64,000 nucleotides of DNA from Polaribacter aestuariivivens. Lineage in GTDB: Bacteria > Bacteroidota > Bacteroidia > Flavobacteriales > Flavobacteriaceae. Position numbers and translations under genes: made by a program. Position 1 is the first letter of the stretch. The number at the start of each line of letters is the position of its first letter. The stretch is taken from assembly GCF_005885675.1 (NCBI RefSeq), contig NZ_VANR01000001.1, positions 434,001-498,000 of the forward strand, written 5' to 3'. The notes beneath the pieces were generated by a model. That model was not told the DNA's origin. It worked only from the letters and a program-made list of their open reading frames with translations, and ran no database searches. Shown piece by piece: positions 53,186-62,025 of the stretch.

Positions 53186-55513
53186 ATGAAAATAAAAACT
53201 CTAAAAATTACAGTGGTAACTTGCTTATCGCTATTAATGTTTAATTGTACCAAAGAAGAAAAACAAAAAGAATTTACAGTGGCAGAATATGAAGCTGCAG
53301 CAAAACATATGGACAGAAGTTTGTACAGTCTTGTACATAACCAAGTTTCTGGAAGTTCTTTTGTTGCTGAGAATTCTGTATTATATGTTACCACGAATAA
53401 AGATGGAAAAAGATTTGTATTGGTTAATTCAGATTCTAAAACAAAAGAAGATGCTTTCAACCATCAAAAATTAGCTGACGTTCTTTCTAAAGAGTTAGAT
53501 AAAGAAATAAAAGCTAACGAATTGCCTATTTATGGAGTTTCCATTTCTGATGATTTAAAATCGATAAATTTTTCAGCAAATAGAGAACAATACATTTATA
53601 ATTTATCTGATAATTCTATTTCTAAAAAGACTTCAAATACAAAAGGAGCAAGCAGAAACGAGCATGTTTCTCCGAATGGAAAATTAGCAGCTTATATAGA
53701 TAATTATAATCTTTGGGTTCGTAATCTTGAAACGGATAAAAAAACGCAAATTACTTTCGATGGAAAAGAAGATTATGGATATGCAACCAACAACGCTGGT
53801 TGGACTAAAAGTGATGGTGCTGTTTTAAAATGGTCGCCAAATTCTGATAAAATTGCTACGTTTCAACAAGACGCAAGAGGTGTTGGAATGATGTATTTAA
53901 CATCTACAAATGTGGGGCATCCAAAATTAGAAGCTTGGAAACACCCACTTCCTGGAGATGAGAAAATCTTTACCATCGAAAGAGTAATTATTCATTTAGG
54001 AAACAAGCCAAAAACGGTTCGTTTAAAAATGAAACCAGATTTTCAAAGAGGAACTACAACAGACCATATTGCAGATTGGGACAATACTTTATTAGATGCA
54101 CAATGGAACAAAGAAGGAACTAAATTTGCTTTTGTTTCTGGTTCTAGAGATCATAAAATAGCACATTTGCAAATTGCAGATGCAAATTCTGGACAAATAG
54201 CATCTATTCATAAAGAAGAAGTTGATACGTATTACGAATCTGGTGTTAATGCTGAAAATTGGAAAGTATTATTTGATTCTAACGAATTTATTTGGTATTC
54301 AGAGAAATCAAATTGGGGTCATATTTATTTATACGATTTAACCACAAAAGAATTAAAAAATCAAATAACTTCTGGAGATTGGCTTGTGAAACAAGTAAAA
54401 CATATTGATGAAAAAAATAGACAAATCTATTTTTCTGCTGGTGGAAAAGAAGAAGGAAATCCTTACCACAATTACTACTATAAAGTAAATTTCGATGGAA
54501 CAAATCTCACCAATTTAACACCATCTAAAGGAACACATTCTGTTACTTTTTCAGATGATTATTCTATGTTGATTGACACCTATTCTACAACAACAACTCC
54601 ACCTGTATCGGTTTTAAGAAATGGAAATGGAGAAAAAATAATGAATTTAGAAACTGCAGATATTTCTGAATTAAAAGCCAATAATTGGCAAGAACCTATT
54701 GAGTTTTCTGTAAAAGCAAGAGACGAAAAAACAGATCTTTACGGATTAATGTTCTTACCTAGTAATTACGACGGGTCTAAAAAATATCCTGTTTTAAATT
54801 ACATTTATCCAGGTCCACAATCTGGAAGTATAGGGTATTATGGTTTTAGACCTGTTTGGAGAGACTTTCAAGCAGTTGCAGAATTAGGTTTTGTAGTGGT
54901 TGCTGTAGATGCTATGGGAACTCCAATGCGTTCGAAGTCTTTTCATGATGCGTATTATGGAAACATGGGAGATAATGGTTTGCCAGACAATATTACTGCT
55001 ATTAAACAATTAGCCCAAAAATACAAAGGTATGGATATAGAACGTGTTGGAATTTGGGGACATTCAGGTGGAGGTTTCGCTTCTACAAGAGCAGTTTTTG
55101 CATATCCTGATTTTTATGATGTAGCTGTTTCTGGTGCAGGAAATCACGACAACAGAAACTATGAAGCTGATTGGGGAGAGAAATGGCAAGGTCTTTTGGT
55201 TGAAGGAACTTTGGAAGGAAAAACAGATGGAACCACGAATTACGACAATCAAGCAAATCAATTAATTGCAAAAGATTTAAAAGGTAAATTATTAATTACT
55301 CATGGAACTATGGATAATAATGTACCACCATCTAACACAATGTTGGTTGTTGAGGCTTTAATAAAAGCTAACAAAGATTTTGACATGATTTTATTTCCAA
55401 ATAAAAGACATGGATATGGAGATATGACTAATTATATGACTCGAAAACGATGGGATTATTTTGTAACTCACCTTTTAAATGCAAAACCTGCTCAAGGTTT
55501 TAAACTGAAATAA
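53186..55513 (+). CDS. S9 family prolyl-oligopeptidase-type lipoprotein
   Basis: The start is placed at 53186, giving a lipoprotein signal with Cys21 (LMFNC); a start 21 codons upstream would overlap the M20 gene and bury the signal. The 775-residue protein has a propeller domain (PNGKLAAYIDNYNLWVRN, LKWSPNSDKIATFQQD) and an alpha/beta-hydrolase domain with Ser in WGHSGGGFAS, Asp in HGTMDNNVPPSN and His in NKRHGYGD. It differs from the S9 protein at 38130 in lacking the clear EE double motif, so its specificity probably differs. The M1 gene follows after 5 bases. Confidence 0.9.
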   Translation: MKIKTLKITVVTCLSLLMFNCTKEEKQKEFTVAEYEAAAKHMDRSLYSLVHNQVSGSSFVAENSVLYVTTNKDGKRFVLVNSDSKTKEDAFNHQKLADVLSKELDKEIKANELPIYGVSISDDLKSINFSANREQYIYNLSDNSISKKTSNTKGASRNEHVSPNGKLAAYIDNYNLWVRNLETDKKTQITFDGKEDYGYATNNAGWTKSDGAVLKWSPNSDKIATFQQDARGVGMMYLTSTNVGHPKLEAWKHPLPGDEKIFTIERVIIHLGNKPKTVRLKMKPDFQRGTTTDHIADWDNTLLDAQWNKEGTKFAFVSGSRDHKIAHLQIADANSGQIASIHKEEVDTYYESGVNAENWKVLFDSNEFIWYSEKSNWGHIYLYDLTTKELKNQITSGDWLVKQVKHIDEKNRQIYFSAGGKEEGNPYHNYYYKVNFDGTNLTNLTPSKGTHSVTFSDDYSMLIDTYSTTTTPPVSVLRNGNGEKIMNLETADISELKANNWQEPIEFSVKARDEKTDLYGLMFLPSNYDGSKKYPVLNYIYPGPQSGSIGYYGFRPVWRDFQAVAELGFVVVAVDAMGTPMRSKSFHDAYYGNMGDNGLPDNITAIKQLAQKYKGMDIERVGIWGHSGGGFASTRAVFAYPDFYDVAVSGAGNHDNRNYEADWGEKWQGLLVEGTLEGKTDGTTNYDNQANQLIAKDLKGKLLITHGTMDNNVPPSNTMLVVEALIKANKDFDMILFPNKRHGYGDMTNYMTRKRWDYFVTHLLNAKPAQGFKLK

Positions 55514-55518
55514 ATACC

Positions 55519-57162
55519 ATGAAAAAATCAATATTAATTTTATTTCTTTTTATAGGGTTTTTATCAGCAAATGCACAAAGTTTATTAAGTGAAAGAAATA
55601 AATACACAAAGCAAGATACACTTAGAGGCTCCATAACTCCTGAAAGAATTTGGTGGGATTTAACTTATTATCATTTAGATATAGAAGTAAAACCCGATGA
55701 AAAATTTATTTCAGGAAAAAACACCATAAAATATATTGTTTTAAAAGAATATCAAACGTTACAGATAGATTTACAAGCACCTTTAGAAATTACCAAAGTT
55801 ACACAAGATGGAAAAGTGTTGAATGTAATTCACAATGGAAATGCTCATTTTGTACAACTTACAAAAAAACAAAAAGTTGGAAATACAGAAAGCATAATTG
55901 TATATTATGAAGGAAATCCTAAAGAAGCAGTTAGAGCTCCTTGGGATGGTGGTTTTTCTTGGAAAAAAGACAGCAATGGAAATCATTTTGTAGCAACATC
56001 CTGCCAAGGTTTAGGCGCAAGTGTTTGGTGGCCTTGTAAAGACCATATGTATGATGAAGTTGAAACTATGGATATTAGTGTTACAGTACCTAAAAATTTG
56101 ATGGATGTTTCTAACGGAAAATTAAAAAGTGTTGTAGACAATGGAAATACAAAAACATATCACTGGTATGTTGCAAATCCTATAAACAACTATGGTGTAA
56201 ACGTTAATATTGGTGATTACACTCATTTTTCTGAAACTTATAAAGGCGAAAAAGGCAATTTAGATATGGACTATTATGTCTTAAAACCAGATTTAGAAAA
56301 AGCAAAAAAACAGTTTAAAGACGCTCCAAAAATGATGAAGGCTTTTGAGCATTGGTTTGGTCCTTATCCTTTTTATGAAGATGGTTTTAAATTGGTACAA
56401 GTACCTTATTTAGGGATGGAACACCAAAGTTCTGTAACTTATGGAAATCAATTTAAGCAAGGTTATTTAGGTAGAGATTTATCTGGAACTGGTTGGGGTT
56501 TAAAGTTCGATTTTATTATCATTCACGAATCTGGTCATGAGTGGTTTGCAAACAATATCACCTACAAAGACATTGCAGATATGTGGATTCATGAAAGCTT
56601 TACCAATTATTCTGAAAATTTATTTTTAGACTATTATTATGGAAAAAAAGCAGCATCAGAATATGTGATTGGAACCAGAAAAGGAATTCAAAACAAAAGA
56701 CCCATTATTGGAGATTACGATGTAAATAGTGGTGGTTCTGGAGATATGTACCCAAAAGGTGGAAATTTATTACACACGTTAAGACAAATTGTAAATGATG
56801 ATGGAAAATGGAGAATGATTCTCAGAAAAATGAACAAAGATTTCTACCATCAAACAGTAACTACCCAACAAATTGAAGATTTTTTAAGTAAAGAAATTGG
56901 GATTGATTTAGATGCTTTTTTCAATCAATATTTAAGAGATATTAGAATTCCTGTTTTTAAATATCAAATAGCCAACAATACATTAACCTATCAATGGAAA
57001 AATGTTGTGGATGACTTTAAAATGCCTTTAAGAATTTTTATTGATGATGAACCAAAATGGATTTATCCAACATCAGAAAAGAAAGAATTACCATTATCGT
57101 CTCAACAAAAACAACAAATTGAAGTTGATAAAAACTTTTATGTTGAAGTCGAAAATAATTAA
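55519..57162 (+). CDS. M1 family zinc metallopeptidase (aminopeptidase N-like)
   Basis: The 547-residue exported enzyme (signal peptide ending near SANAQS) has the zinc site HESGHEWF at about 336-343 with the third ligand in IHESFTNY (about 359). The exopeptidase motif GxMEN is altered to LGMEHQSSV. The saddle domain precedes it (DIEVKPDEKFISGKNTIKY). Relatives lacking the long C-terminal domain are about 550 residues, as here. It would remove N-terminal residues from peptides outside the cytoplasm. It closes the M20-S9-M1 row. Confidence 0.9.
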   Translation: MKKSILILFLFIGFLSANAQSLLSERNKYTKQDTLRGSITPERIWWDLTYYHLDIEVKPDEKFISGKNTIKYIVLKEYQTLQIDLQAPLEITKVTQDGKVLNVIHNGNAHFVQLTKKQKVGNTESIIVYYEGNPKEAVRAPWDGGFSWKKDSNGNHFVATSCQGLGASVWWPCKDHMYDEVETMDISVTVPKNLMDVSNGKLKSVVDNGNTKTYHWYVANPINNYGVNVNIGDYTHFSETYKGEKGNLDMDYYVLKPDLEKAKKQFKDAPKMMKAFEHWFGPYPFYEDGFKLVQVPYLGMEHQSSVTYGNQFKQGYLGRDLSGTGWGLKFDFIIIHESGHEWFANNITYKDIADMWIHESFTNYSENLFLDYYYGKKAASEYVIGTRKGIQNKRPIIGDYDVNSGGSGDMYPKGGNLLHTLRQIVNDDGKWRMILRKMNKDFYHQTVTTQQIEDFLSKEIGIDLDAFFNQYLRDIRIPVFKYQIANNTLTYQWKNVVDDFKMPLRIFIDDEPKWIYPTSEKKELPLSSQQKQQIEVDKNFYVEVENN

Positions 57163-57178
57163 AAAGTATAACTTTAAT

Positions 57179-57835
57179 TTATAAAGAAATATACCAAGTT
57201 GCACGAATCCAAAGTCGGTTTTCGGTTTCGTTATTGAGAAAATTACTCAATCTATAATCCAACCCAAATTCTACTTTGTCTTTTTTAGTGGCTTGATAAC
57301 CTAAGTAAGGCGTAAATCGAATTTCCAAATCATCTTCATCAAAATCATACAAATATTCGTTACCTAATTTGATATAAAATTCGTTTACATCAACTCGTTC
57401 TCCATTTAAAGGTTTCTCTAAACTTGCTCTGTAACGTGTTCTAAAAGTGGTTTGTTTTTGGGTTTGATAAAATTGTTCAAAAGCAAAACGATGTCCTAAT
57501 TTTAAAGATGAAAAAGAGCTGACAATATTATAATGCTGAAAAGTTCTGTGGATAATCTCTGAATCTTCGAAACGAAGAATATATCCGAAATTTACAGATT
57601 GATTGGTGTTTATTTTGAAAGATAAAATGGAAGAAACATCTACCAAACTATGAGAAAACTGATAATCTTCATCATAAACAATAGTTCTAGATTCAATACT
57701 ATTTACCCATTTTGTTTGGTCTGATAGCTTTTTACCCACCACAACTTTTGGTAGTAAACCCAAATTAAAATCTGATTGTCCAAAAAGTGAAAATCCAATA
57801 AAAAAAGTGATTAAAGACGTTAGAAATGATTTCAT
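57179..57835 (-). CDS. DUF2490 outer-membrane-type protein
   Basis: The 218-residue protein has a signal peptide ending near SLFGQS and a chain of alternating strand patterns (WVNSIESRTIVYD, GHRFAFEQFYQTQKQTTFRTRYR, DYRLSNFLNNETENRLWIRATWYISL) that match DUF2490, a family of beta-barrel-like proteins of unknown function. The start codon overlaps the stop of the broken PepSY-like gene (TAATG), so it is translationally linked to it in a small operon with the peptidylprolyl isomerase gene. Confidence 0.75.
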   Translation of the reverse strand: MKSFLTSLITFFIGFSLFGQSDFNLGLLPKVVVGKKLSDQTKWVNSIESRTIVYDEDYQFSHSLVDVSSILSFKINTNQSVNFGYILRFEDSEIIHRTFQHYNIVSSFSSLKLGHRFAFEQFYQTQKQTTFRTRYRASLEKPLNGERVDVNEFYIKLGNEYLYDFDEDDLEIRFTPYLGYQATKKDKVEFGLDYRLSNFLNNETENRLWIRATWYISL

Positions 57836-58419
57836 TAAAATTCTAAATTAGTGGAATCTGACGATTGAATAAGCAACTCTTTTTCTATTTCTCCTCTTCT
57901 ATTGAACAAAATTTCAAAATTCTGGTATCTTTTTTCTTTTTTGCCTTTTACAATAATTTCATATTTTGGAATTATCTTTTCATGATGTGATTTCAAATTA
58001 AATATCTCGTTATAAATAGCACTTTCATCACCTATAAATTGAATTTGAACTTTCTTAAAACGAAATTTCTTAAATTTTTTAGACAATGTGTTTTCTATTT
58101 TTTACTGTATATCCTCTTCTAAATCACTAAATTTTACAGTTTTTTCTACATCTATTAGTGTCCCATTTTCTTCAAATTCTAAACTGATTCTATGCTTATT
58201 ATGGCAAACTTTAGCTTCAACTGTTTTACCATCTTGACTTTCTTCAGCATACCATTTTACTTTCTTTTTAAAATCCCACATAGTAATAATGTGTAATGCT
58301 TTTTTAGGAACGTCTGCAGTTTTTAATCGATATTCCTTTTCAAATTTAACCTGAGAAAAAGTAAAATTAAAACCGAATACAACAGCTACAACAGATAGAA
58401 AAAGTATTTTTTTTATCAT
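57835..58419 (-). pseudogene. PepSY-like exported protein gene interrupted by an in-frame TAA
   Basis: Two open frames on the reverse strand, 58419-58102 (105 residues) and 58086-57835, are in the same reading frame and separated only by the TAA at 58104-58102 and the five codons KIENT. The first piece has a signal peptide (FTFSQ) and KEYRLKTADVPKKAL, VKWYAEESQDG, ISLEFEENGTLIDVEKTV, a PepSY-like pattern; the second continues SKKFKKFRFKKVQIQF, YEIIVKGKKEKRYQNFEI and LFNRRGEIEKELL, a second similar unit. The second frame has no ATG, only a TTG. A single C-to-T change (CAA to TAA) explains the split. An uninterrupted product would be about 194 residues. The gene is probably inactive, or makes a half-length product. 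Confidence 0.75.
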
Positions 58420-59048
58420 TATTTCTTTATAATATAAGCTTTTAAAATATAATCTACTTTTGGGTAATTCTCTTTTAAAAAAGCATTCCCAAGCTGATTA
58501 ATCTTACCTTGTTGTCTTCCTAATTTATCGCCATAACCATCATAAAACTTTAAAATATTTTCCTGACCAGAAATTACCTTTGCTATTACAGGAAAACCTG
58601 TAACACCAGAATATGCCAATTTATCTAAACGATGGTTTTCTTTTAAATTGATAAAAATTTGATTTGATCTTGTATTTACTCCTCCTCTAGCAAATGCTAA
58701 AGTCATAGAATCATTTTTTCTAATTACAGGTTCGTCTTCAATTCCTTTTTGCCAACTTTTATTTATTAAAGAATCATTATGAATTCCGAATTGTGCCACA
58801 AAATTGGGTACTACTCTATAAATGGCAACATCTTTATAATAGCCGTATTTAATTAATTGATACAAACGATCTACACCTTTTGGAGACCATTCTCTGGTTG
58901 CCTCAATATCAAAATTACCCTGAGTAGTTTCAAATCTTGCTTTAAAAGTTTCTGGCGCTTTTTTATCTAACCATTTAGCTTTAAACTTTTTAGTTGCACA
59001 AGAAGCAAAAAGTACAATACTAGCTAATAGAATTAATTTATTTCTCAT
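58419..59048 (-). CDS. Cyclophilin-type peptidylprolyl isomerase lipoprotein
   Basis: The 209-residue lipoprotein has Cys17 (LFASC). The mature part is a cyclophilin fold with NFDIEATREWSPKGVDRLYQLIKYGYYKDV, AIYRVVPNFVAQFG (the R-V-x-x-x-F-(V/M)-x-Q active-site run), MTLAFARGG and FINLKENHRLD. It should speed up prolyl isomerisation during folding of envelope proteins. Its stop overlaps the start of the PepSY-like gene (TAATG). It has a candidate promoter in the region shared with the blaI-like gene. Confidence 0.88.
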   Translation of the reverse strand: MRNKLILLASIVLFASCATKKFKAKWLDKKAPETFKARFETTQGNFDIEATREWSPKGVDRLYQLIKYGYYKDVAIYRVVPNFVAQFGIHNDSLINKSWQKGIEDEPVIRKNDSMTLAFARGGVNTRSNQIFINLKENHRLDKLAYSGVTGFPVIAKVISGQENILKFYDGYGDKLGRQQGKINQLGNAFLKENYPKVDYILKAYIIKK

Positions 59049-59068
59049 TTATTTTTCAAGTATTTAAA

Positions 59069-59076
59069 CAAATATA
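59069..59076 (-). promoter_or_regulatory. Candidate -7 promoter element for the isomerase operon
   Basis: Reverse strand TATATTTG matches TAnnTTTG, 20 bases before the ATG at 59048. It lies about 27 bases from the first BlaI-like operator, so the repressor could also affect this operon. Confidence 0.4.
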
Positions 59077-59102
59077 GCAAAATACAAAAATAAAATTTAA
59101 CT

Positions 59103-59142
59103 CTACATTTGTAGAATTCATTTTTTTATTCTATGTTTGTAG
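59103..59142 (+). promoter_or_regulatory. blaI-like gene promoter overlapped by two BlaI-type operators
   Basis: Operators CTACATTTGTAG (59103-59114) and CTATGTTTGTAG (59131-59142) fit the TACAnnTGTA-type dyad bound by BlaI/MecI repressors; their centres are 28 bases apart. The promoter is TTG (59109-59111), 20 bases, TATGTTTG (59132-59139). So the -33 box lies in the first operator and the -7 box in the second, 21 bases before the ATG. Self-repression is the simple reading. Confidence 0.65.
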
Positions 59143-59160
59143 AGTAAAAATGACATTCGT

Positions 59161-59532
59161 ATGCAATTATCTAAAACTGAAGAACAATTAATGCAGTATT
59201 TATGGAAACGTAAAAAGGCATTTTTAAAAGATTTATTAGAAGATTTTCCAGAGCCAAAACCTGCCACAACAACAGTAGCAACTTTGTTAAAAAGAATTAC
59301 TGACAAAGGTTTTATCAGCTATAAATTATTCGGAAAATCGAGAGAATATTATCCGATTATTAAAAAAACCGATTATTTTTCGAACCATGTAAATGGGTTG
59401 ATTAAAAATTTCTTTAACGATTCTGCAAGTCAGTTTGCGTCGTTTTTCACAAAGGAAACCAACCTTTCTACAGACGAGTTAGAGGAATTAAAAAAGGTAA
59501 TTGACAGTCAAATTAAAAAGCAACAAAAATGA
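59161..59532 (+). CDS. BlaI/MecI/CopY-family repressor
   Basis: The 123-residue protein has the BlaI winged-helix layout: LSKTEEQLMQYLWKRKKAFLKDL, PKPATTTVATLLKRITDKGFI (recognition helix) and YKLFGKSREYYPIIKKTDY, then a short dimerisation tail. BlaI-type repressors are cleaved or released when the partner membrane sensor protease is activated. Its last 4 bases overlap the start of the M56 gene. It is the likely ligand of the two dyads upstream. Confidence 0.93.
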   Translation: MQLSKTEEQLMQYLWKRKKAFLKDLLEDFPEPKPATTTVATLLKRITDKGFISYKLFGKSREYYPIIKKTDYFSNHVNGLIKNFFNDSASQFASFFTKETNLSTDELEELKKVIDSQIKKQQK

Positions 59533-61892
59533 TTATTTACCTCTTAAAATCGGCAACTTGTTTAGCGCTTTTGTTATTTTTCTATCATTTTGTATTAGAA
59601 AAAGAAAAAATGCACAACTTTAATCGTTTCTATTTATTAGGTAGTGTGTTTTTTTCATTTTTAGTGCCATTAACAACTTTTACAACCTATGTAAAACCAA
59701 TGGTTATAAATACAGTTCCAACAACCATAGAAGATTCTTTTTTTGTGGAAAATACCAATCCAATATTTATTGAAGAAAGTATCGATTATTCTCAGCTACT
59801 TCTAGGAGTCTATGTATTTATTTGTGCGATTCTGCTATTCAGGTTTACAAGAAATTTGTATAAAATTTTAAAGAAAATTCATAAAAACGAAAAAGTAAAA
59901 CAAGGAAAAGCAACCTTGATATTGGTAGATGATAAAATACTACCACACACATTTTGGAATTTTATTTTTATCAACAAAAAAGATTATAATAATGGAAAAA
60001 TTGAAGCAGAATTATTTACACATGAATTAACACACGTAACTCAAAAACATACTTTTGACGTTTTATTTATAGAACTTTTGCAAGCTATTTTTTGGATTAA
60101 TCCGTTGTTTATTTTCTTAAAAAAAGCAATCCAATTAAATCATGAATATTTAGCCGACGAAAAGGTTATCAATCAATATAAAAATCCATTCCAATATCAG
60201 CATTTATTATTAAATAAAGCTGCTTGGAACAACGAATATTACTTGGCCAGTAATTTGAATTATTCACTCACAAAAAAAAGATTAGAAATGATGACAACAC
60301 AAAGTTCTAAAACCATAATCTGGTTAAAAAAACTGGCTGTAATGCCACTTTTAGCAGCATTTACCTTCCTCTTTGCTGAAAGGGTTGAAGCACAAGAAAA
60401 GCATGAAATTATTGAAACAGTTTATGAACAACCTCAAAATGTTCAGAAAATAAAAGATTTATCTGAATCAGAAATATACAAGAAGTATTATTATAAAAAC
60501 TTAACCATTCAAAGAAAAGATAAAAATGGAAAGTACGTTATTAAAAAATACAATGAATTAAACGAAGAAGAAAAATCGAGATTAATTCCACCTCCACCTT
60601 TAAAATTGAAGAAAACAACTCCAACAAAAGCACAATTTGAAGCTTTAAAAGACAAAACCAAATATGCAGTTTGGATAGACGGAAAAGTAGTTGACAATTC
60701 AATATTAAACAACTACAAATACACAGATTTTGCGAGATATTCAAATAGCCATGTGTATAAAAATGCAAGAAGCAAGCGTTTTCCTCAAGAAAATCAAGCA
60801 AGCTTAGATACACATAAATATTTTGAAACTCAAAATAAAAAAAGGGTAGAAAAATTTCAGAAATATTTAAAAGAAGAATACAAGGTTGAAGAAGTAGAAA
60901 TTATTGAAGAAAAACCTAAAAAGAAAAAATATATAGACTCTCCAATTCCAACAAATAAATCTTCTAAGCAAAGTATTGGAGCTTCTTTTACCAAAAAATT
61001 TATAAAAGCTAAAGAAAATACATCGTTAGAAAAATATAATTATTTAAATAAGCTTTATGAAGGAGATAGAAATCTAAAACCACATTTTGTAAAAAGTTCA
61101 AAAGTTAGACAAGATGAATTAAATGATTTGTTTTCAAAATTAGGTAGTATGTACTTTAAACTTCCAAAATCTTATAAAAAGAAAGTAAAAAGACCTATAC
61201 CTCCTCACTATCCATATTTAAGATTAATGAAAAATAATATCGTTTTTTATAAATTAAGAGATGAGCTAACCAAAGAAGATAAATTATTAATACCTCCTCC
61301 ACCACCAAATCCAAAAGCTTCAAAAGAAGATATTTTAAAAGCAAAAAAAGCTTATTCTAATTGGGAAAAAAGAACTGGAAATGATTTATCTAATAAAGTA
61401 AAAAAAGAAAATAATACAGAAATAATTTATAAGTATAGGTTTTCAATTTATTTAAATGAAGAAAACAGATTTGATGTTTTTGGAAAATGGGTAACTTTAG
61501 AAAATTTAAAAAAAGAATTAAGTAAAACTCATAAACAAATTAAAAAAAAAAATACTAAAGCTCTTCTTGTTGTTCATCCAAATGCAAAAAAAGAAATATC
61601 AAATAAAGCTCAAGAAATTTTAAAAAAATATGGTATTCTTATTACAGTTGTTAGTAAATATATTCCTTGGAGTTCAGCTAAAAATATTGAAACTCCTCCA
61701 CCACCACCAAAACCAGACTGGGTCTATACTTATCAAAGATTAGCTGCAAAAGTAAAACGAACTGAAGATAATAGAAAAGCAAACTTAATTTATTTAAAAG
61801 AAATTTATAACAATAAAATGTCTAATAAAGAGCGTGAAAAAGTTACGGCTCCAAATAAGATTTTACCTCCACCTCCACCAGAAAAAAAATAA
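59529..61892 (+). CDS. BlaR1/MecR1-like M56 metallopeptidase with Pro-rich ExbD-like extension
   Basis: The 787-residue protein has membrane helices near 1-20, 33-53, 86-104 and 265-285 and the M56 zinc site HELTHVTQKH (from about 165) with HEYLADE near 205. No penicillin-binding sensor domain follows. Instead the extracytoplasmic part contains four Pro-rich blocks (LIPPPPLK, LIPPPPPNPK, ETPPPPPKPD, ILPPPPPEKK). A segment at about 637-712 (FSIYLNEENRFDVFGKW, LENLKKELS, ALLVVHPNAK, YGILITVVSKY) resembles the periplasmic domain of ExbD/TolR. It should cleave the repressor or trigger its loss on a signal that is not a beta-lactam. Confidence 0.85.
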   Translation: MIIYLLKSATCLALLLFFYHFVLEKEKMHNFNRFYLLGSVFFSFLVPLTTFTTYVKPMVINTVPTTIEDSFFVENTNPIFIEESIDYSQLLLGVYVFICAILLFRFTRNLYKILKKIHKNEKVKQGKATLILVDDKILPHTFWNFIFINKKDYNNGKIEAELFTHELTHVTQKHTFDVLFIELLQAIFWINPLFIFLKKAIQLNHEYLADEKVINQYKNPFQYQHLLLNKAAWNNEYYLASNLNYSLTKKRLEMMTTQSSKTIIWLKKLAVMPLLAAFTFLFAERVEAQEKHEIIETVYEQPQNVQKIKDLSESEIYKKYYYKNLTIQRKDKNGKYVIKKYNELNEEEKSRLIPPPPLKLKKTTPTKAQFEALKDKTKYAVWIDGKVVDNSILNNYKYTDFARYSNSHVYKNARSKRFPQENQASLDTHKYFETQNKKRVEKFQKYLKEEYKVEEVEIIEEKPKKKKYIDSPIPTNKSSKQSIGASFTKKFIKAKENTSLEKYNYLNKLYEGDRNLKPHFVKSSKVRQDELNDLFSKLGSMYFKLPKSYKKKVKRPIPPHYPYLRLMKNNIVFYKLRDELTKEDKLLIPPPPPNPKASKEDILKAKKAYSNWEKRTGNDLSNKVKKENNTEIIYKYRFSIYLNEENRFDVFGKWVTLENLKKELSKTHKQIKKKNTKALLVVHPNAKKEISNKAQEILKKYGILITVVSKYIPWSSAKNIETPPPPPKPDWVYTYQRLAAKVKRTEDNRKANLIYLKEIYNNKMSNKEREKVTAPNKILPPPPPEKK

Positions 61893-61944
61893 ATTAAATT
61901 AACTTATTTGACTGAACAATAAAATCAACACCAATTATAAATCT

Positions 61945-61971
61945 AAAAACCTCGAAATTCGAGGTTTTTTT
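61945..61971 (+). terminator. Rho-independent terminator after the BlaR1-like gene
   Basis: Perfect stem AAAACCTCGAA and TTCGAGGTTTT with almost no loop, followed by T residues, 53 bases after the stop. Confidence 0.88.
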
Positions 61972-62025
61972 ATGTAACAAATTCTTTTTTAATACGTTGT
62001 ACTTCTATATTTAAAATGTTACACT

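Noticed and set aside
57835..58086. Reading 57835-58086 as an independent small gene
   Set aside because: It lacks an ATG, is in frame with the piece upstream, and continues its domain; a split gene is the better explanation.
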